From Molanna angustata (Eukaryota; Arthropoda; Insecta; Trichoptera; Molannidae), in contig OY754984.1 in assembly GCA_963576475.1 (NCBI GenBank), positions 17,374,775 to 17,438,774 on the forward strand: 64,000 nt of DNA, written 5' to 3'. Below the pieces are notes generated by a model. The model saw only the letters and a list, made by a program, of their open reading frames with translations. It did not search any database and was not told the origin of the DNA. A program made the position numbers and the translations under genes. Shown here piece after piece: positions 1-11,984 of the stretch; position 1 is the stretch's first letter; each line of letters opens with the position of its first letter.

Positions 1-1288
1 CTGTCCTCAGCTGCCGTCCTCCAGTTTGTAATGCTTAGGAGCTGTACCGCATCCCTCCTCACCTCGTCCTGCCATCGCAACCTGGGTCTTCCTATCTTCC
101 TTTTTCCTCCTGGATGATCAGTCATAATTCTCTTGGGAATTCGCATATTTGGCATTCTCTGAACATGTCCAGCCCATCTCAATCTCGATAATCTTATATA
201 TGTTGAGATACTGGGTGTTTCATATATTCTGGACAGTTCATCGTTTTGCCTTATACGCCACTCTACCCCATCCTTCACTGGTCCACATATGCGGCGGAGA
301 ACTTTCCTCTCAAATACATCCAAAGCTTCAGCAGATTTTATTGTGAGTGTCAATGCCTCGCACCCATATGTAACCACAGTCCTTATAATTGTCTTGTAAA
401 GGATAATTTTGGTTTTTCTATGGACGTTTCGAGATTTAAACACTGGTACCAAGGAGAAGTATGTCCTGTTACCTGCTGAGATTCTTTTCTTTATTTCCTC
501 CGCTTCCTCATTGCATTCCGTGAGATGAGATCCCAAGTATGTGAATTGATTGACTGATTCGAATGTGTGATTCTCTGCTAGCTGCATGTTTCCTCTTGTT
601 CTATTAGGTGCGTTTCGGCTTTGTATCATAAACTTTGTCTTTTCGTTATTAATCTTTAAGCCCACCTCATGTGCTGCAGATACCAGGGGGTCGAGAACTT
701 CCTTTATGGCTGTTTGGGTTCTTCCAAGTATACATAGGTCATCCGCATATCCCACTATCTGACTGCTTTTGAAACATATATTAGAGCCATTGTCAACTGG
801 TGTTCTGCGGATAACGTATTCCAGGGCGAGGTTGAAAAGAGTAGGAGCCAGACTATCTCCTTGTTTCAATCCCTGTGTGATTGCAAAAGTCTCTGTTAAA
901 TCACCCTGCACCTTCACTCTACATTGGGAGTTGGTCATTGTCATTTTCACGAGTCATACTAATTTAGGTGGAATTTGGAATTGTAAGAGGATATCATACA
1001 ATTTTTCTCTATCTATTGAGTCGTATGCTTGCTTGAAGTCAATAAACAACTGGTTGATATCTATATCGAACTCCCAACATTTTGCCAAAATTTGACGGAC
1101 AGTGAATAGTTGGTCCGTTGTGGATCTACCCGCTCTAAAGCCTGCCTGGTATTCCCCCAGAATGTTCTCAGCATATGGCTCAAGTCTTCTTTTTAATATT
1201 ATGGTGAGTAGTTTGTAGGCAGTACATAATAGTGATATCCCCCTAAAGTTTTCGCACCTTAACCTGTCACCTTTCTTGTAAATAGGGC
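1..1288 (-). pseudogene. RTE-like LINE: reverse transcriptase C-terminal part, truncated
   Basis: Read on the minus strand this is the RT domain and tail of a non-LTR retrotransposon polymerase. Visible in order are CPIYKKGD near 1285, NFRGISLL, YQAGFRAGRSTTDQ, FIDFKQAYDSIDR, then after a frame change near 945 LKQGDSLAPTLFNLALEY, the catalytic GYADDLCILGR near 735-765, RISAGNRTYFSLVPVFKSR near 420-480, and a tail with RLRWAGHVQRMPN and GRPRLRWQDEVRRD near 60-185. The endonuclease and the start of RT are missing, and the sequence passes straight into a minisatellite at 1289. The tail style (RWAGHV, then GRPR.RW.DEV) is typical of RTE-like LINEs. The frameshift makes this a dead copy. The 3' end lies off the left edge. 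Confidence 0.85.
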
Positions 1289-2566
1289 AAACCAGATCAA
1301 TCCAGATCAAACCAGACCAAATCAGACCTAACCAGATCAAACCAGATCAAACCAGATTAAACAAGATCAAACCAGATCAAACCAGATCAAACCAGATCAA
1401 ACCAGATAAAACCAAATCAAACCAGATCAAACCAAATCAAAACAGATCAAACCAGATCAAACCAGATCAAACCAGATCAAAGCAGATACCAAATCAAACC
1501 AGATCAAACTAGATCAAACCAGAACAAACCAGACCAAAACGAACAAACCAAACCATACCAGATCAAACCAGATAAAACCAGATCAAACTAGATCAAACCT
1601 GACCTAAGCAGATAAAACCAGATCAAACCAGATCAAAGCAGATCAAACCAGACCAAACCAGATCAAACCAGATCAAAATAGCAAAACCAGATTAAACCAG
1701 ATCAAAGCAGATCAAACCAGATAAAAGCAGATCAAACCAGATCAAAGCAGATCAAACCAGATCAAACCAGATCGATCCAGATCAAACCAGACCAAAACAA
1801 ACAAACCAAATCATAGCAGATCAAACCAGATAAAACCAGATTAAACCAGATCAAAGCAGATTAAACCAGATAAAACCAGATTAAACCAGATTAAACCAAA
1901 CCAAACCAGACTAAACCAGATCAAACCAGATCAAACCAGATCAAACCAGATCAAACCAGATCAAACCAGATCAAACCAAATCAAACCAGATAAAACCAGA
2001 CTAAATCAGACCAAACCAGATCAAACCAAATCAAACCAGATCAAAATAGATAAAACCAGATTAAACCAGATCAAACCAGATCAAAGCAGATCAAACCAGA
2101 TCAAACCAGATCAAAGCAGATTAAACCAGATCAAACCAGACTAAACCAGATCAAACCAGATCAAACCAGATCAAACCAGACCAAACCAGATCAAACCAGA
2201 TCAAACCAGATCAAACCAGATAAAACCAAATAAAACCAGATCAAACCAAATCAAACCAGATCAAACCAGATCAAAGCAGATTAAACCAGATCAAACCAGA
2301 CTAAACCAGATCAAACCAGATCAAACCAGACCAAACCAGATCAAACCAGAACAAACCAGATCAAACCAGATAAAACCAAATAAAACCAGATCAAACCAAA
2401 TCAAAACAGATCAAACCAGATCAAACCAGATCAATCCAGATCAAACCAGACTAAACCAAAACATAACAAACCAAACCAAACCAAACCAAACCAGATCAAA
2501 CCAGATAAAACCAAATCAAACCAGATCAAACCGAATTAAAACAGATCAAACCAGATCAAACCAGAC
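1289..2566. repeat. 10-bp minisatellite, unit AACCAGATCA
   Basis: About 125 copies of a decamer (AACCAGATCA and one-base variants such as AACCAGATAA, AGCAGATCAA, AACCAGACCA) follow one another with few length changes. Every consensus unit holds a GATC. The array begins exactly where the LINE fragment stops and ends where the hexamer array begins. No coding function is likely. Confidence 0.95.
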
Positions 2567-3344
<778 letters not shown>

Positions 3345-3905
3345 GTAAACCAGATTAAACCAGATAAAACGTTTCCGTTTCCGTTTCCGTTTCCGTTTCC
3401 GTTTCCGTTTCCGTTTCCGTTTCCGTTTTCGTTTTCGTTTTCGTTTTCGTTGTCGTTGTCGTTGTCGTTTTCCGTTTTCCGTTTTCCGTTTTTCGTTTCC
3501 GTTTTCGTTTTCGTTTCCGTTTTCGTTTTCGTAAACCAGATTAAACCAGATCAAAGCAGATTGAACCAGATAAAACCAGATTAAACAAACCAGATCAAAC
3601 CAGATCAAACCAGATCAAACCAGACCAAACCAGATCAAACCAGTTCAAACCAGACTTTTCCGTTTCCGTTTCCGTTTCCGTTTCCGTTTCCGTTTCCGTT
3701 TTCGTTTTCGGATTAAACCATTCAAAGCAGATTAAACCAGATCAAACCAGATCAAACCAGATCAAACCAGACCAAACCAGATCAAACCAGTTCAAACCAG
3801 ACTTTTCCGTTTCCGTTTCCGTTTCCGTTTTCGTTTTCGTTTTCGTTGTCGTTTTCGTTTCCGTTTTCGTTTTCGTTTCGTTTCCGCTTCCGCTTCCGCT
3901 TCGGC
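3345..3905. repeat. Alternating decamer and hexamer islands
   Basis: Short blocks of the AACCAGATCA decamer (3345-3370, 3533-3654, 3713-3802) alternate with TTTCCG/TTTTCG/TTGTCG hexamers (3371-3532, 3655-3712, 3803-3905). The junction CCAGACTTTTCCGTTTCC recurs near 2562, 3650 and 3800, so composite decamer-plus-hexamer units have been copied. The last hexamers change to CTTCCG and CTTCGG. Confidence 0.9.
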
Positions 3906-4062
3906 TTCGGCTTCGAAAAACCGGGAAGAGGACACTCAGAAGAACTGCTGTACTCAGTGTTTGTATTATGGTGGTGCAAGTACTTTGTATTATGGTTTGA
4001 TCGTACATTTACATATAATAATTGTTTGAGTTGGTTATCCAAAAAAACACTTTGTGTAGAAA
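3906..4062. other. Array flank shared with the 19.3-kb array
   Basis: After the terminal CTTCGG units comes about 90 bp of ordinary sequence and then ATCGTACATTTACATATAAT at 4000-4020. The same 20-mer directly follows the terminal CTTCGG units of the second array at 19307-19325. The two arrays therefore share their 3' border. Confidence 0.7.
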
Positions 4063-4248
4063 TTATATAATTATCGTCATTGACCCAACACTTCTGTCCA
4101 TCTTTGTGACAGTCTCGGACATTGGTGCTCCTGTCTCCTGTACAGCCTTTATGATCGTATAAGGGTTTGTCCATATTCTCTCACGGTATGCGGCGATTCG
4201 ATGTCTGAGGATATCAAGAAATCCTTGACATCGCCCCTCCGCAAACAA
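4063..4248 (-). other. Unidentified 61-aa open frame
   Basis: The peptide has a protein-like composition (LRHRIAAYRERIWTNP, then VQETGAPMSETV) and a pattern faintly like the helix-turn-helix of a transposase. I cannot place it in a family, and no longer frame surrounds it. It could be chance or a transposon scrap. Confidence 0.2.
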
Positions 4249-5802
4249 AGATATCCGAATATTATTCTATAGGCGTCATTATATTTCACATGAAGTCATT
4301 CTATTGTCGATCTTCTGTACGATACCCATATTTCTCACGTGTACATACCTGTACAGAATGCATTGAACAAACTTCTTTTCATTTGGAATGAGCACCTATA
4401 GAATCTGTGGGCGAGCATGTTCGAGATAGCACTTATGCTTCTTCTCTAACGTGATTATGCATGTGTTACGACTCGCTTTTGGTGAATTTAATCGATCTCT
4501 TCAAAAATGCTGTACATAATATGAACCTCCGAAAAGGCATATAACGTACAGTGACTCATGAAGCCCTATAAACAATCAATCTCGGCACCACAGTTGGCAA
4601 AAATAAAAACTCTCCGATTTTTACGACTCTTTCTAAATTCAATATTGTGGGATGCAACCGGTTAATAAAACAAGGGAAATGGATAAGGGTATCGGTACTG
4701 AGCAATGCCTTTTTATGATGGCCGTATAATTATTACTAGGAGGTCATGCCGATAGGTTTTATTGGATACTGGAGGGTTGTAAAAAATGATAAAATCATAA
4801 AAAAGCAACAATAAAAAACTCGACCGTTTATTGAATAATGGATCCGTTTTCGCTTTGGACCTCCTCGATCGCGAATTCAAGAGTACTTACCGTTATAAAT
4901 TTATGATTCACGTATCGGCCTTAACCTCGCAAAAATTAATAATGAAGTTTCAGTTATGTATATTCTGCCCGTTCAGAGAAACAAGATAGCTTTTATCGTA
5001 TATCTGGATCCAGGCTAACTTTGGTCCATAAACTTTGAAACCAGAGGAATGAGGTTAACTTCAATTCAGGAAAGTGAGTAATTTTAAGTAATAGTTCATT
5101 TACCAGGTCGTATCAAATAACTCAAACCAAATAAACAAAAACAATTAAATGTACTGCTCAGTTTATTCCTCATAAGCCTTTTAGACCAATGGAAAAAAAT
5201 ATACAAAAAAAATCCACCTTAAGTTTTGATCTTATGCATACAAGCTCTTTCCTGCACACTAATAATCCCTTTTTTCCTCAATTTGTTCTTATTCCTCATA
5301 AAAAAAATTCGTCTTTTCATTGTTATTCTTATACTACTTCAATATTTGTTCAATATTTTTATTTTTGTTTTTAAAATTTTTTGGCTTGTAATAATTTTAA
5401 AAGCACCATAATTCAACCACACAATGTAGGTATTAAGCTGTAGATATCTGAAAAAAATCAATTATCAAGCCTACATTATATAAAATATAATACGTCATTT
5501 TATTTTTTGCTATTTGAAAATCCCATTTAAGCTGAATCTGTCTTTTTAATAGTTGAAATAAATTATATATCAAATATATTATTTTTTACACTCTTTTCTC
5601 AAACTTCACGTCTCCGTCTGTACCTACTGGAATTTTGTAATCGATTTTTAACCAATTAAAATTAAAATGAAAATTTAATTATATTAATTAATTAATGTAA
5701 TGTATACTTAAGAAAAACAGATAGGTAACAAATTTAATATGCGAAGTATTAAATAAAAATTTTTGATTGCTAGTTCTTGGTGGAATTCCATGAAAATTTC
5801 TT
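4249..5802. other. AT-rich sequence, nothing recognised
   Basis: I see no convincing ORF, repeat border or RNA gene here. The two overlapping 61-aa frames near 5.2-5.4 kb lie in T-rich DNA and look like chance. Confidence 0.5.
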
Positions 5803-6023
5803 AAATTTTTTAATAAATATTAAAAATAAAAAATGTAAATTACTTAATTCCACTGCTTATTTAGACTACAACCTTTAAGCGGTTTCGTGCTAAGCACTTT
5901 TTCAAGTAGATACCTACTACTTGAAAATGTGCTTATTACGAAACCGGTTGTAGGTTGTAGTCTAAATAAACAGTGAAATAAAGTTAAAAACGTTTTTAAT
6001 TTTTAAAGTTTATTAAAAATTTT
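5803..6023. repeat. Foldback element or long hairpin
   Basis: A strong inner inverted repeat runs from 5851 to 5975 (CACTGCTTATTTAGACTACA on the left; its near-complement ends at 5975), with arms of about 59 bp around a tiny loop. Looser AT-rich complementarity extends the arms to about 5803 and 6023. There is no coding capacity. It is probably a small MITE. Confidence 0.75.
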
Positions 6024-6179
6024 AAAAATAAAAAATTATTATGTGTAGAAAACTTTGAAAACGTGGTCCATAATTTTGTTTATATTATTTGTATAATAAA
6101 TATTTTTGATAACATGTGTTCCGCGTTCTCTTGACAAATATGTATATTTGTAGAAAAGGTTTTCACGTTTTAAGATGTA

Positions 6180-6430
6180 TTCCTTCTTTCTCTTCTGGTG
6201 CCCTGTCAGGAACCTCCGACATTGCTGATCACTCTGACGAATCCCCCTCTGTCCTGTGCTTCCCGGAATATCTGCTCCTCGGTTCTGCAGCCCGTCCATT
6301 CCCATTATGTAACGCAGCCAGGACATCTGTCTCCTTCCAGTCCCTCGGCGACCTTCTTCTATTTTGTCCTCTAGTATTAATTGAATGGGGTCTAGATAAG
6401 CGATCTTGCGGACTTTTATTGTAGACAGGA
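6180..6430 (-). pseudogene. LINE polymerase C-terminal tail
   Basis: The minus-strand translation gives GRRGTGRRQMSWLRYI and, in a shifted frame, EEQIFREAQDRGGFVRVISN. This matches the GRR..SWL..I and IFREA.(D/N)RG motifs at the C-terminus of a class of insect LINE polymerases. No RT core remains, and the frame break marks it as dead. Confidence 0.65.
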
Positions 6431-7021
6431 GTTGCTTGAATGTATTTGTATGAAAAAAAGCCCGATCGGAAAATTAAACTGGAAAAATCAATAGAATAAC
6501 AAATTCAAGAGAGCTTTAACTTTTTGAAAAGTTTATTGGTCATATATGGGCTGAATGTATACAGATTTGAAAGAAGTGCAAAAGTAGAATTTATTCAAAG
6601 CTCTTTTTAGCTTCCGTTTGTTTCAAAAGTCTACACGGCTTTGTATTCACGATAGTCTAGGGGAAGTTATTTCGCCATTTCAAAGTTTTATAATCTGTTA
6701 TAGGTATTTCCTCCTCTACTTACATATGGTTAATCTTTGTTTCAATGAATATAAGAGTCTTCTACTCTTCCACGAAGAATTTAAATTCAGATATACGACC
6801 ATTCACTTCGGAGCTGTTGAAAAACTTTAGTAAATGACTACACAAACAATCAGTATTTTTAGGACAAAAACAATATTTCGCATCTCTTATAGTATTTCAA
6901 ACGTTGATTGAATATTATAAGAGAACCTTTGTTGAGGCCGATCATTCACTTTTCATATACATATGTACCATGATCTGGTATTTTTATGATTCAAATAGTA
7001 TTTAACATCTCAATATAATAT
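6431..7021. other. No recognisable feature
   Basis: This is AT-rich sequence. The 70-aa frame at 6618-6830 has no family features that I recognise. Confidence 0.4.
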
Positions 7022-7150
7022 ACATGGCTTACGTCCTGTCATCGACTGGTTAACGTGTTCAGTTTATGCGCTTGCGGTTGAAGGTTCAATTTTATTCATC
7101 AAAATTCCTTCACTTGAGAATAAGCTCAAAAAAACTATCGACATCTATGA
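7022..7150. mobile_element. Internal fragment of the 27.2-kb MITE family
   Basis: GGCTTACGTCCTGTCATCG and the following TTTATGCGCTTGCG resemble 27313-27365 inside the long-TIR element at 27232-27650. The terminal repeats are absent, so this is a decayed fragment. Confidence 0.5.
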
Positions 7151-7245
7151 AGTAATGAAAAAAACTATTTTGAAAAATAGAGAAAAATCGTAATAAAAAC
7201 ACTTTTCTATCACAATTTAATGATTGAAATAAAAAAAATATAGAT

Positions 7246-7302
7246 CTCACTCACTCACTCACTCACTCACTCACTCACTCATTTATTTATTTATTTATTT
7301 AT
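7246..7302. repeat. Compound microsatellite (CTCA)n(TTTA)n
   Basis: About nine CTCA units run directly into about five TTTA units. Confidence 0.95.
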
Positions 7303-7359
7303 ACGCCTTTTACATTGTTCAAATATTTACTGGTTACACTGCAAGTTTTAAAATATATA

Positions 7360-7781
7360 CAGTAGAGTCTCACTAATCCGGCACTAGTAAAAACCAGGGG
7401 GTGCCGGATTACTGGATTGTATAGAAAAATTCAAAATTAATTAATAAAATAAAGCATTTCATAGTGTACTAATTCAATAAGGGAATATACATTTATTTAC
7501 TTGAAAAATTCTTGCTCGACATTTTGGCTTACACTATTTGAATTTGCACATTCACTATGAAAAATAACTTAATAACAGCAGCGGAAGGTATGTTTCTAAG
7601 CGAGAATGTGCGCACAAAGATAAACGCGCGCTATTGTGACAAGATTTTAGTAAACACAGACTGACGCAAAGGTTGCGAGCGCCGGGCGAGCGTAGGAAGT
7701 GGTGGGGGAGGCGCGAGCTGATGGTGCCGGACTACTGGACGTGCCGAAGTACTGAAGTGCCGGATTAGTGAGACTCTACTG
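7360..7781. mobile_element. Tigger/pogo-like MITE, 422 bp, TA target duplication
   Basis: The left end is CAGTAGAGTCTCACTAATCC, the right end is its exact complement, and TA flanks both sides (7358-7359 and 7782-7783). Subterminal copies of GTGCCGGA..ACTGG recur on both sides, as transposase-binding repeats do. A CAGTAGAGTC start with a TA duplication is the signature of Tigger/pogo (Tc1-mariner superfamily) elements. There is no ORF, so it is non-autonomous. The perfect ends suggest it is not old. Confidence 0.88.
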
Positions 7782-7783
7782 TA

Positions 7784-8153
7784 ATAGTAATATAAAATAG
7801 ATATACACTAAATTTAAAAAAATACAATATCGCCACACAACAGCTTATCTAGTTGTGGTGATCTTTTTTTAATTTTTTGTATAATTTTATTTTCATTTTA
7901 AATATTAATGTATCTTCTTTTCTGTAGAAACTATTTTCTATTCTACTTTATTGAAAATTAAAAACGAGTGAGTTAATTTTCAAACGAGTGTCGTTATAAT
8001 GTTATTTGCTAATGTCGGTTTTCAATGTGACCTATGACAACATACTGACCCAACACGACAAGGAATAACTTTTTATTGACCCATCATGTTAATGTGTGTC
8101 CATACGTTTGTTATTGCGCCACATCGGAGTTGTGAATACAAAATAAGAGATAC
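7784..8153. other. No recognisable feature
   Basis: This AT-rich stretch lies between the MITE and the duplication. I saw no coding or repeat signal. Confidence 0.4.
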
Positions 8154-8288
8154 AAAATTCGTACGGACGTGACTGAACTTATAAGTCCTTTAAATGCCTT
8201 CAAAAAAGGACACCCAATATGTTTTATGTATCCTTGGTGAAAAAATATTTGTTTTTTTATTTGACGATTTCGTTTATTTATTTATACT

Positions 8289-8646
8289 AGTGATCGTTCT
8301 GAGATAAAAATACGACCGCATTCCATAAAGTTTGAAAAGTCATCAGACCTGATATGTATTCTAGTGGTCGTTCTGAGGTAAAAATACGACCGCAATCCAT
8401 TTAGTTTGAAAAGTCATCAGTCCTGATACTTATATGTATTAGTGATCGTTCTGAGGTATAAATACGACCGCAATCCATTAAGTCATCAGACCTGATATGT
8501 GTACAAGTGGTCGTTCTGAGGTAAAAATACGACCGCAATCCATTATGTTTGAAAAGTCATCAGACCTGATATTTAAACAAGTGAACGTTCTGAGGGGAAA
8601 ATACGACCGCAATCCATTAAGTTTGAAAATTCATCAGACCTGATAA
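8289..8646. repeat. Five-fold ~73-bp tandem repeat with hairpins (copy 1)
   Basis: Units start near 8289, 8363, 8441, 8506 and 8580. Each carries AGTGGTCGTTCTGAGG, AAAAATACGACCGCA and TCATCAGACCTGATA. GTGGTCGT and ACGACCGC are near-complementary, so each unit can form a short hairpin; ATCAGACCTGAT is itself palindromic. The unit at 8441 has lost the GTTTGAAA portion. Confidence 0.9.
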
Positions 8647-8744
8647 GTATTTGATAAAAAAATCATGTATTTTAATGACAATGACAACAACTTGGGATAA
8701 AGCTTATCTGTACACAGTAGTGCAATATAGTTCCTCCACCTGGA

Positions 8745-9070
8745 AATAAGCGCACGCACAGAGGGTGGATACCTCCCTAAACGAGGTCTATAGATTAATA
8801 ACGAGATACATCAAATCAACACCCTCTAGTAAGCTGTACGCTCTCAGTGGACTTGCCCCGCCAAACTTCAGGCGAGAAGTGACAGCACGTATGGAAAGAA
8901 TGAAACCTTGAAGAATACACCACACCTGAACGCCTCAAATCTCAGAGGAGTTTCCAAAACACGACCAAACCCCTAGGAGATACTCCAAAGAATGCCAGAG
9001 TGCGTCTGTGGTGGGACACAACGGAGGGCACAAATGATGCCATTTATAATAAACCAACGGCCCCCGGAAG
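8745..9070 (+). pseudogene. LINE polymerase fragment (LYALSGLAPPNFRREV region), copy 1
   Basis: The plus strand reads SLNEVYRLITRYIKSTP followed by KLYALSGLAPPNFRREV, a linker motif found between RT and the C-terminal cysteine motif in some non-LTR retrotransposon polymerases. Frameshifts and a stop after MERMKP break the frame. Downstream WRIHHT and then LWWDTTEGT-like words continue in other frames. It is a dead LINE 3' fragment. Confidence 0.65.
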
Positions 9071-9509
9071 CACATGTGGAAAACTATAATATATTGCATA
9101 TATGTATGTTATTTTCAATTTGACAAGTAAGGAGACATCTGTGTAAATTGTTTATAAATAAGTAGCATGGTTTAGAACCATACTCGGGGATATTTATTAA
9201 CGTATTAGAAATAGTTCTTATATTTAAGGACAGATGTCTATTATTAATAATTGATTTATTGAAATATATTATTTTAGTGGCTTTCCAAGAAATGACTCAT
9301 AATTAATGATTAGGTATTGATTTTAATTTTTGAAAGGGAACAATAAAGAGATTTCTTTATTAATTGAAAATTAAGAAATCTCATTCTGGTTACAGTCACC
9401 ACCTTGTAGACAGTTAACTATAACTTGTTATAAGAGTTATACTTGTATAAGAGTTAATCATTTAAAAACTCCTCAAACATCAAAAAATATTCTCTCTTCT
9501 GGAGAAAAG

Positions 9510-9675
9510 AGAGTATTCTACAAAAACCCTCAACAGTGCGACTGCGGAGAAACGCAGGACAGCGAGCATATCCGATGCCACCTGGCCAGTCTGATTGGGA
9601 AGCTCTTAATAAACGAGCCCACCTAGTGGATGACGCAAAGGAGTTTTGGACTTTCTGGGGGCGGGTGATCATTTC
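9510..9675 (+). pseudogene. LINE C-terminal cysteine motif, copy 1
   Basis: The plus strand reads CDCGETQDSEHIRCHL, the CxCG..Q..EHI..C motif that ends many LINE polymerases, followed in another frame by ANKRAHLVDDAKEFWTFW. It probably belongs to the same dead element as 8745-9070, separated from it by about 400 bp of AT-rich sequence. The minus-strand 72-aa frame here is a shadow. Confidence 0.65.
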
Positions 9676-9983
9676 GGCACATGTATGTTGACCGACACGA
9701 CAAAATAAGAATTTTCTGAAGCCAAAAAATTCGCCTTATTCGGTCTATGATCTTCCCACTCAACCTTTCATAAATCAAAATAATTCATTCGTAAATTATC
9801 TATAGTTTGCAGTTTAAATGTCAATTCATTCAGAGACCAAAGCGAAAAAAAATTCGTACGGACGTGACTGAACTTATAAGTCCTTTAAATGCCTTCAAAA
9901 AAGGACACCCAATATGTTTTATGTATCCTTGGTGAAAAAATATTTGTTTTTTTATTTGACGATTTCGTTTATTTATTTATACT

Positions 9984-10341
9984 AGTGATCGTTCTGAGAT
10001 AAAAATACGACCGCATTCCATAAAGTTTGAAAAGTCATCAGACCTGATATGTATTCTAGTGGTCGTTCTGAGGTAAAAATACGACCGCAATCCATTTAGT
10101 TTGAAAAGTCATCAGTCCTGATACTTATATGTATTAGTGATCGTTCTGAGGTATAAATACGACCGCAATCCATTAAGTCATCAGACCTGATATGTGTACA
10201 AGTGGTCGTTCTGAGGTAAAAATACGACCGCAATCCATTATGTTTGAAAAGTCATCAGACCTGATATTTAAACAAGTGAACGTTCTGAGGGGAAAATACG
10301 ACCGCAATCCATTAAGTTTGAAAATTCATCAGACCTGATAA
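9984..10341. repeat. Five-fold ~73-bp tandem repeat with hairpins (copy 2)
   Basis: Same five units as 8289-8646, carried along by the 1,695-bp duplication. Confidence 0.9.
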
Positions 10342-10439
10342 GTATTTGATAAAAAAATCATGTATTTTAATGACAATGACAACAACTTGGGATAAAGCTT
10401 ATCTGTACACAGTAGTGCAATATAGTTCCTCCACCTGGA

Positions 10440-10765
10440 AATAAGCGCACGCACAGAGGGTGGATACCTCCCTAAACGAGGTCTATAGATTAATAACGAG
10501 ATACATCAAATCAACACCCTCTAGTAAGCTGTACGCTCTCAGTGGACTTGCCCCGCCAAACTTCTGGCGAGAAGTGACAGCACGTATGGAAAGAATGAAA
10601 CCTTGAAGAATACACCACACCTGAACGCCTCAAATCTCAGAGGAGTTTCCAAAACACGACCAAACCCCTAGGAGATACTCCAAAGAATGCCAGAGTGCGT
10701 CTGTGGTGGGACACAACGGAGGGCACAAATGATGCCATTTATAATAAACCAACGGCCCCCGGAAG
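10440..10765 (+). pseudogene. LINE polymerase fragment, copy 2
   Basis: Duplicate of 8745-9070 with NFW in place of NFR in the LYALSGLAPPNF motif. Confidence 0.65.
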
Positions 10766-11204
10766 CACATGTGGAAAACTATAATATATTGCATATATGT
10801 ATGTTATTTTCAATTTGACAAGTAAGGAGACATCTGTGTAAATTGTTTATAAATAAGTAGCATGGTTTAGAACCATACTCGGGGATATTTATTAACGTAT
10901 TAGAAATAGTTCTTATATTTAAGGACAGATGTCTATTATTAATAATTGATTTATTGAAATATATTATTTTAGTGGCTTTCCAAGAAATGACTCATAATTA
11001 ATGATTAGGTATTGATTTTAATTTTTGAAAGGGAACAATAAAGAGATTTCTTTATTAATTGAAAATTAAGAAATCTCATTCTGGTTACAGTCACCACCTT
11101 GTAGACAGTTAACTATAACTTGTTATAAGAGTTATACTTGTATAAGAGTTAATCATTTAAAAACTCCTCAAACATCAAAAAATATTCTCTCTTCTGGAGA
11201 AAAG

Positions 11205-11370
11205 AGAGTATTCTACAAAAACCCTCAACAGTGCGACTGCGGAGAAACGCAGGACAGCGAGCATATCCGATGCCACCTGGCCAGTCTGATTGGGAAGCTC
11301 TTAATAAACGAGCCCACCTAGTGGATGACGCAAAGGAGTTTTGGACTTTCTGGGGGCGGGTGATCATTTC
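11205..11370 (+). pseudogene. LINE C-terminal cysteine motif, copy 2
   Basis: Duplicate of 9510-9675; CDCGETQDSEHI is unchanged. Confidence 0.65.
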
Positions 11371-11984
11371 GGCACATGTATGTTGACCGACACGACAAAA
11401 TAAGAATTTTCTGAAGCCAAAAAATTCGCCTTATTCGGTCTATGATCTTCCCACTCAACCTTTCATAAATCAAAATAATTCATTCGTAAATTATCTATAG
11501 TTTGCAGTTTAAATGTCAATTCATTCAGAGACCAAAGCGAAAAAAAATATATATTTACTTGGATATTTAACAAAGGCAGAGAAGAGAGAGAAAGATTATT
11601 ACACATAATGAACTGAACAAATATGTTTTACTATTTATACCACCTTCTAACAAGAATAGGTCAAAAGAAACTTTAATCAAACTACCAGGTATTAAACACT
11701 AAACAACTAGACGGATTGTTCCGGACTATGTAGGGCGGAAAAACTAGTGTAGGAATAATTGTTTTATTACAAAATTTAGAGCCCGTTCCCACTATTCGGA
11801 TGTTGTCGGACGATTTTTTTACGTGTGTCGGGCCTCTGTTCCCACTTGTCGACTTGTCGGATGTCGGGCCACGATATACCTACATGGGTAGAGCCAATAT
11901 TCGGCAACGATGCGACTGTGCGCGATGGACGTAGACGAAGCTTTTATAGCAATGTGTAGTTTTAGAAGAAAATGAAAAGATATA

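Larger units (their letters stand above)
8154..9848. repeat. Tandem duplication, copy 1 (1,695 bp)
   Basis: Every block I compared recurs 1,695 bp downstream in the same orientation. The units join at an A-run followed by ATTCGTACGG. I noticed one difference (CTTCAGGCG at 8870 against CTTCTGGCG at 10565). The unit contains an internal five-fold repeat and LINE polymerase debris. Near-identity means a very recent duplication or an assembly error. Confidence 0.95.
9849..11543. repeat. Tandem duplication, copy 2 (1,695 bp)
   Basis: This is a direct copy of 8154-9848, ending in the same A-run before unrelated sequence. Copy 2 changes an Arg codon of the LINE motif PPNFRREV to Trp, so copy 1 keeps the ancestral base at that site. 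Confidence 0.95.

Noticed and set aside
8289..8646. CRISPR-like array
   Set aside because: Units are adjacent without distinct spacers, the setting is a eukaryotic repeat region, and no cas genes exist.
9454..9672. Duplicated 72-aa minus-strand ORF (also at 11149-11367)
   Set aside because: It is the antisense of a LINE cysteine motif that reads sensibly on the plus strand, duplicated only because the 1,695-bp unit is.
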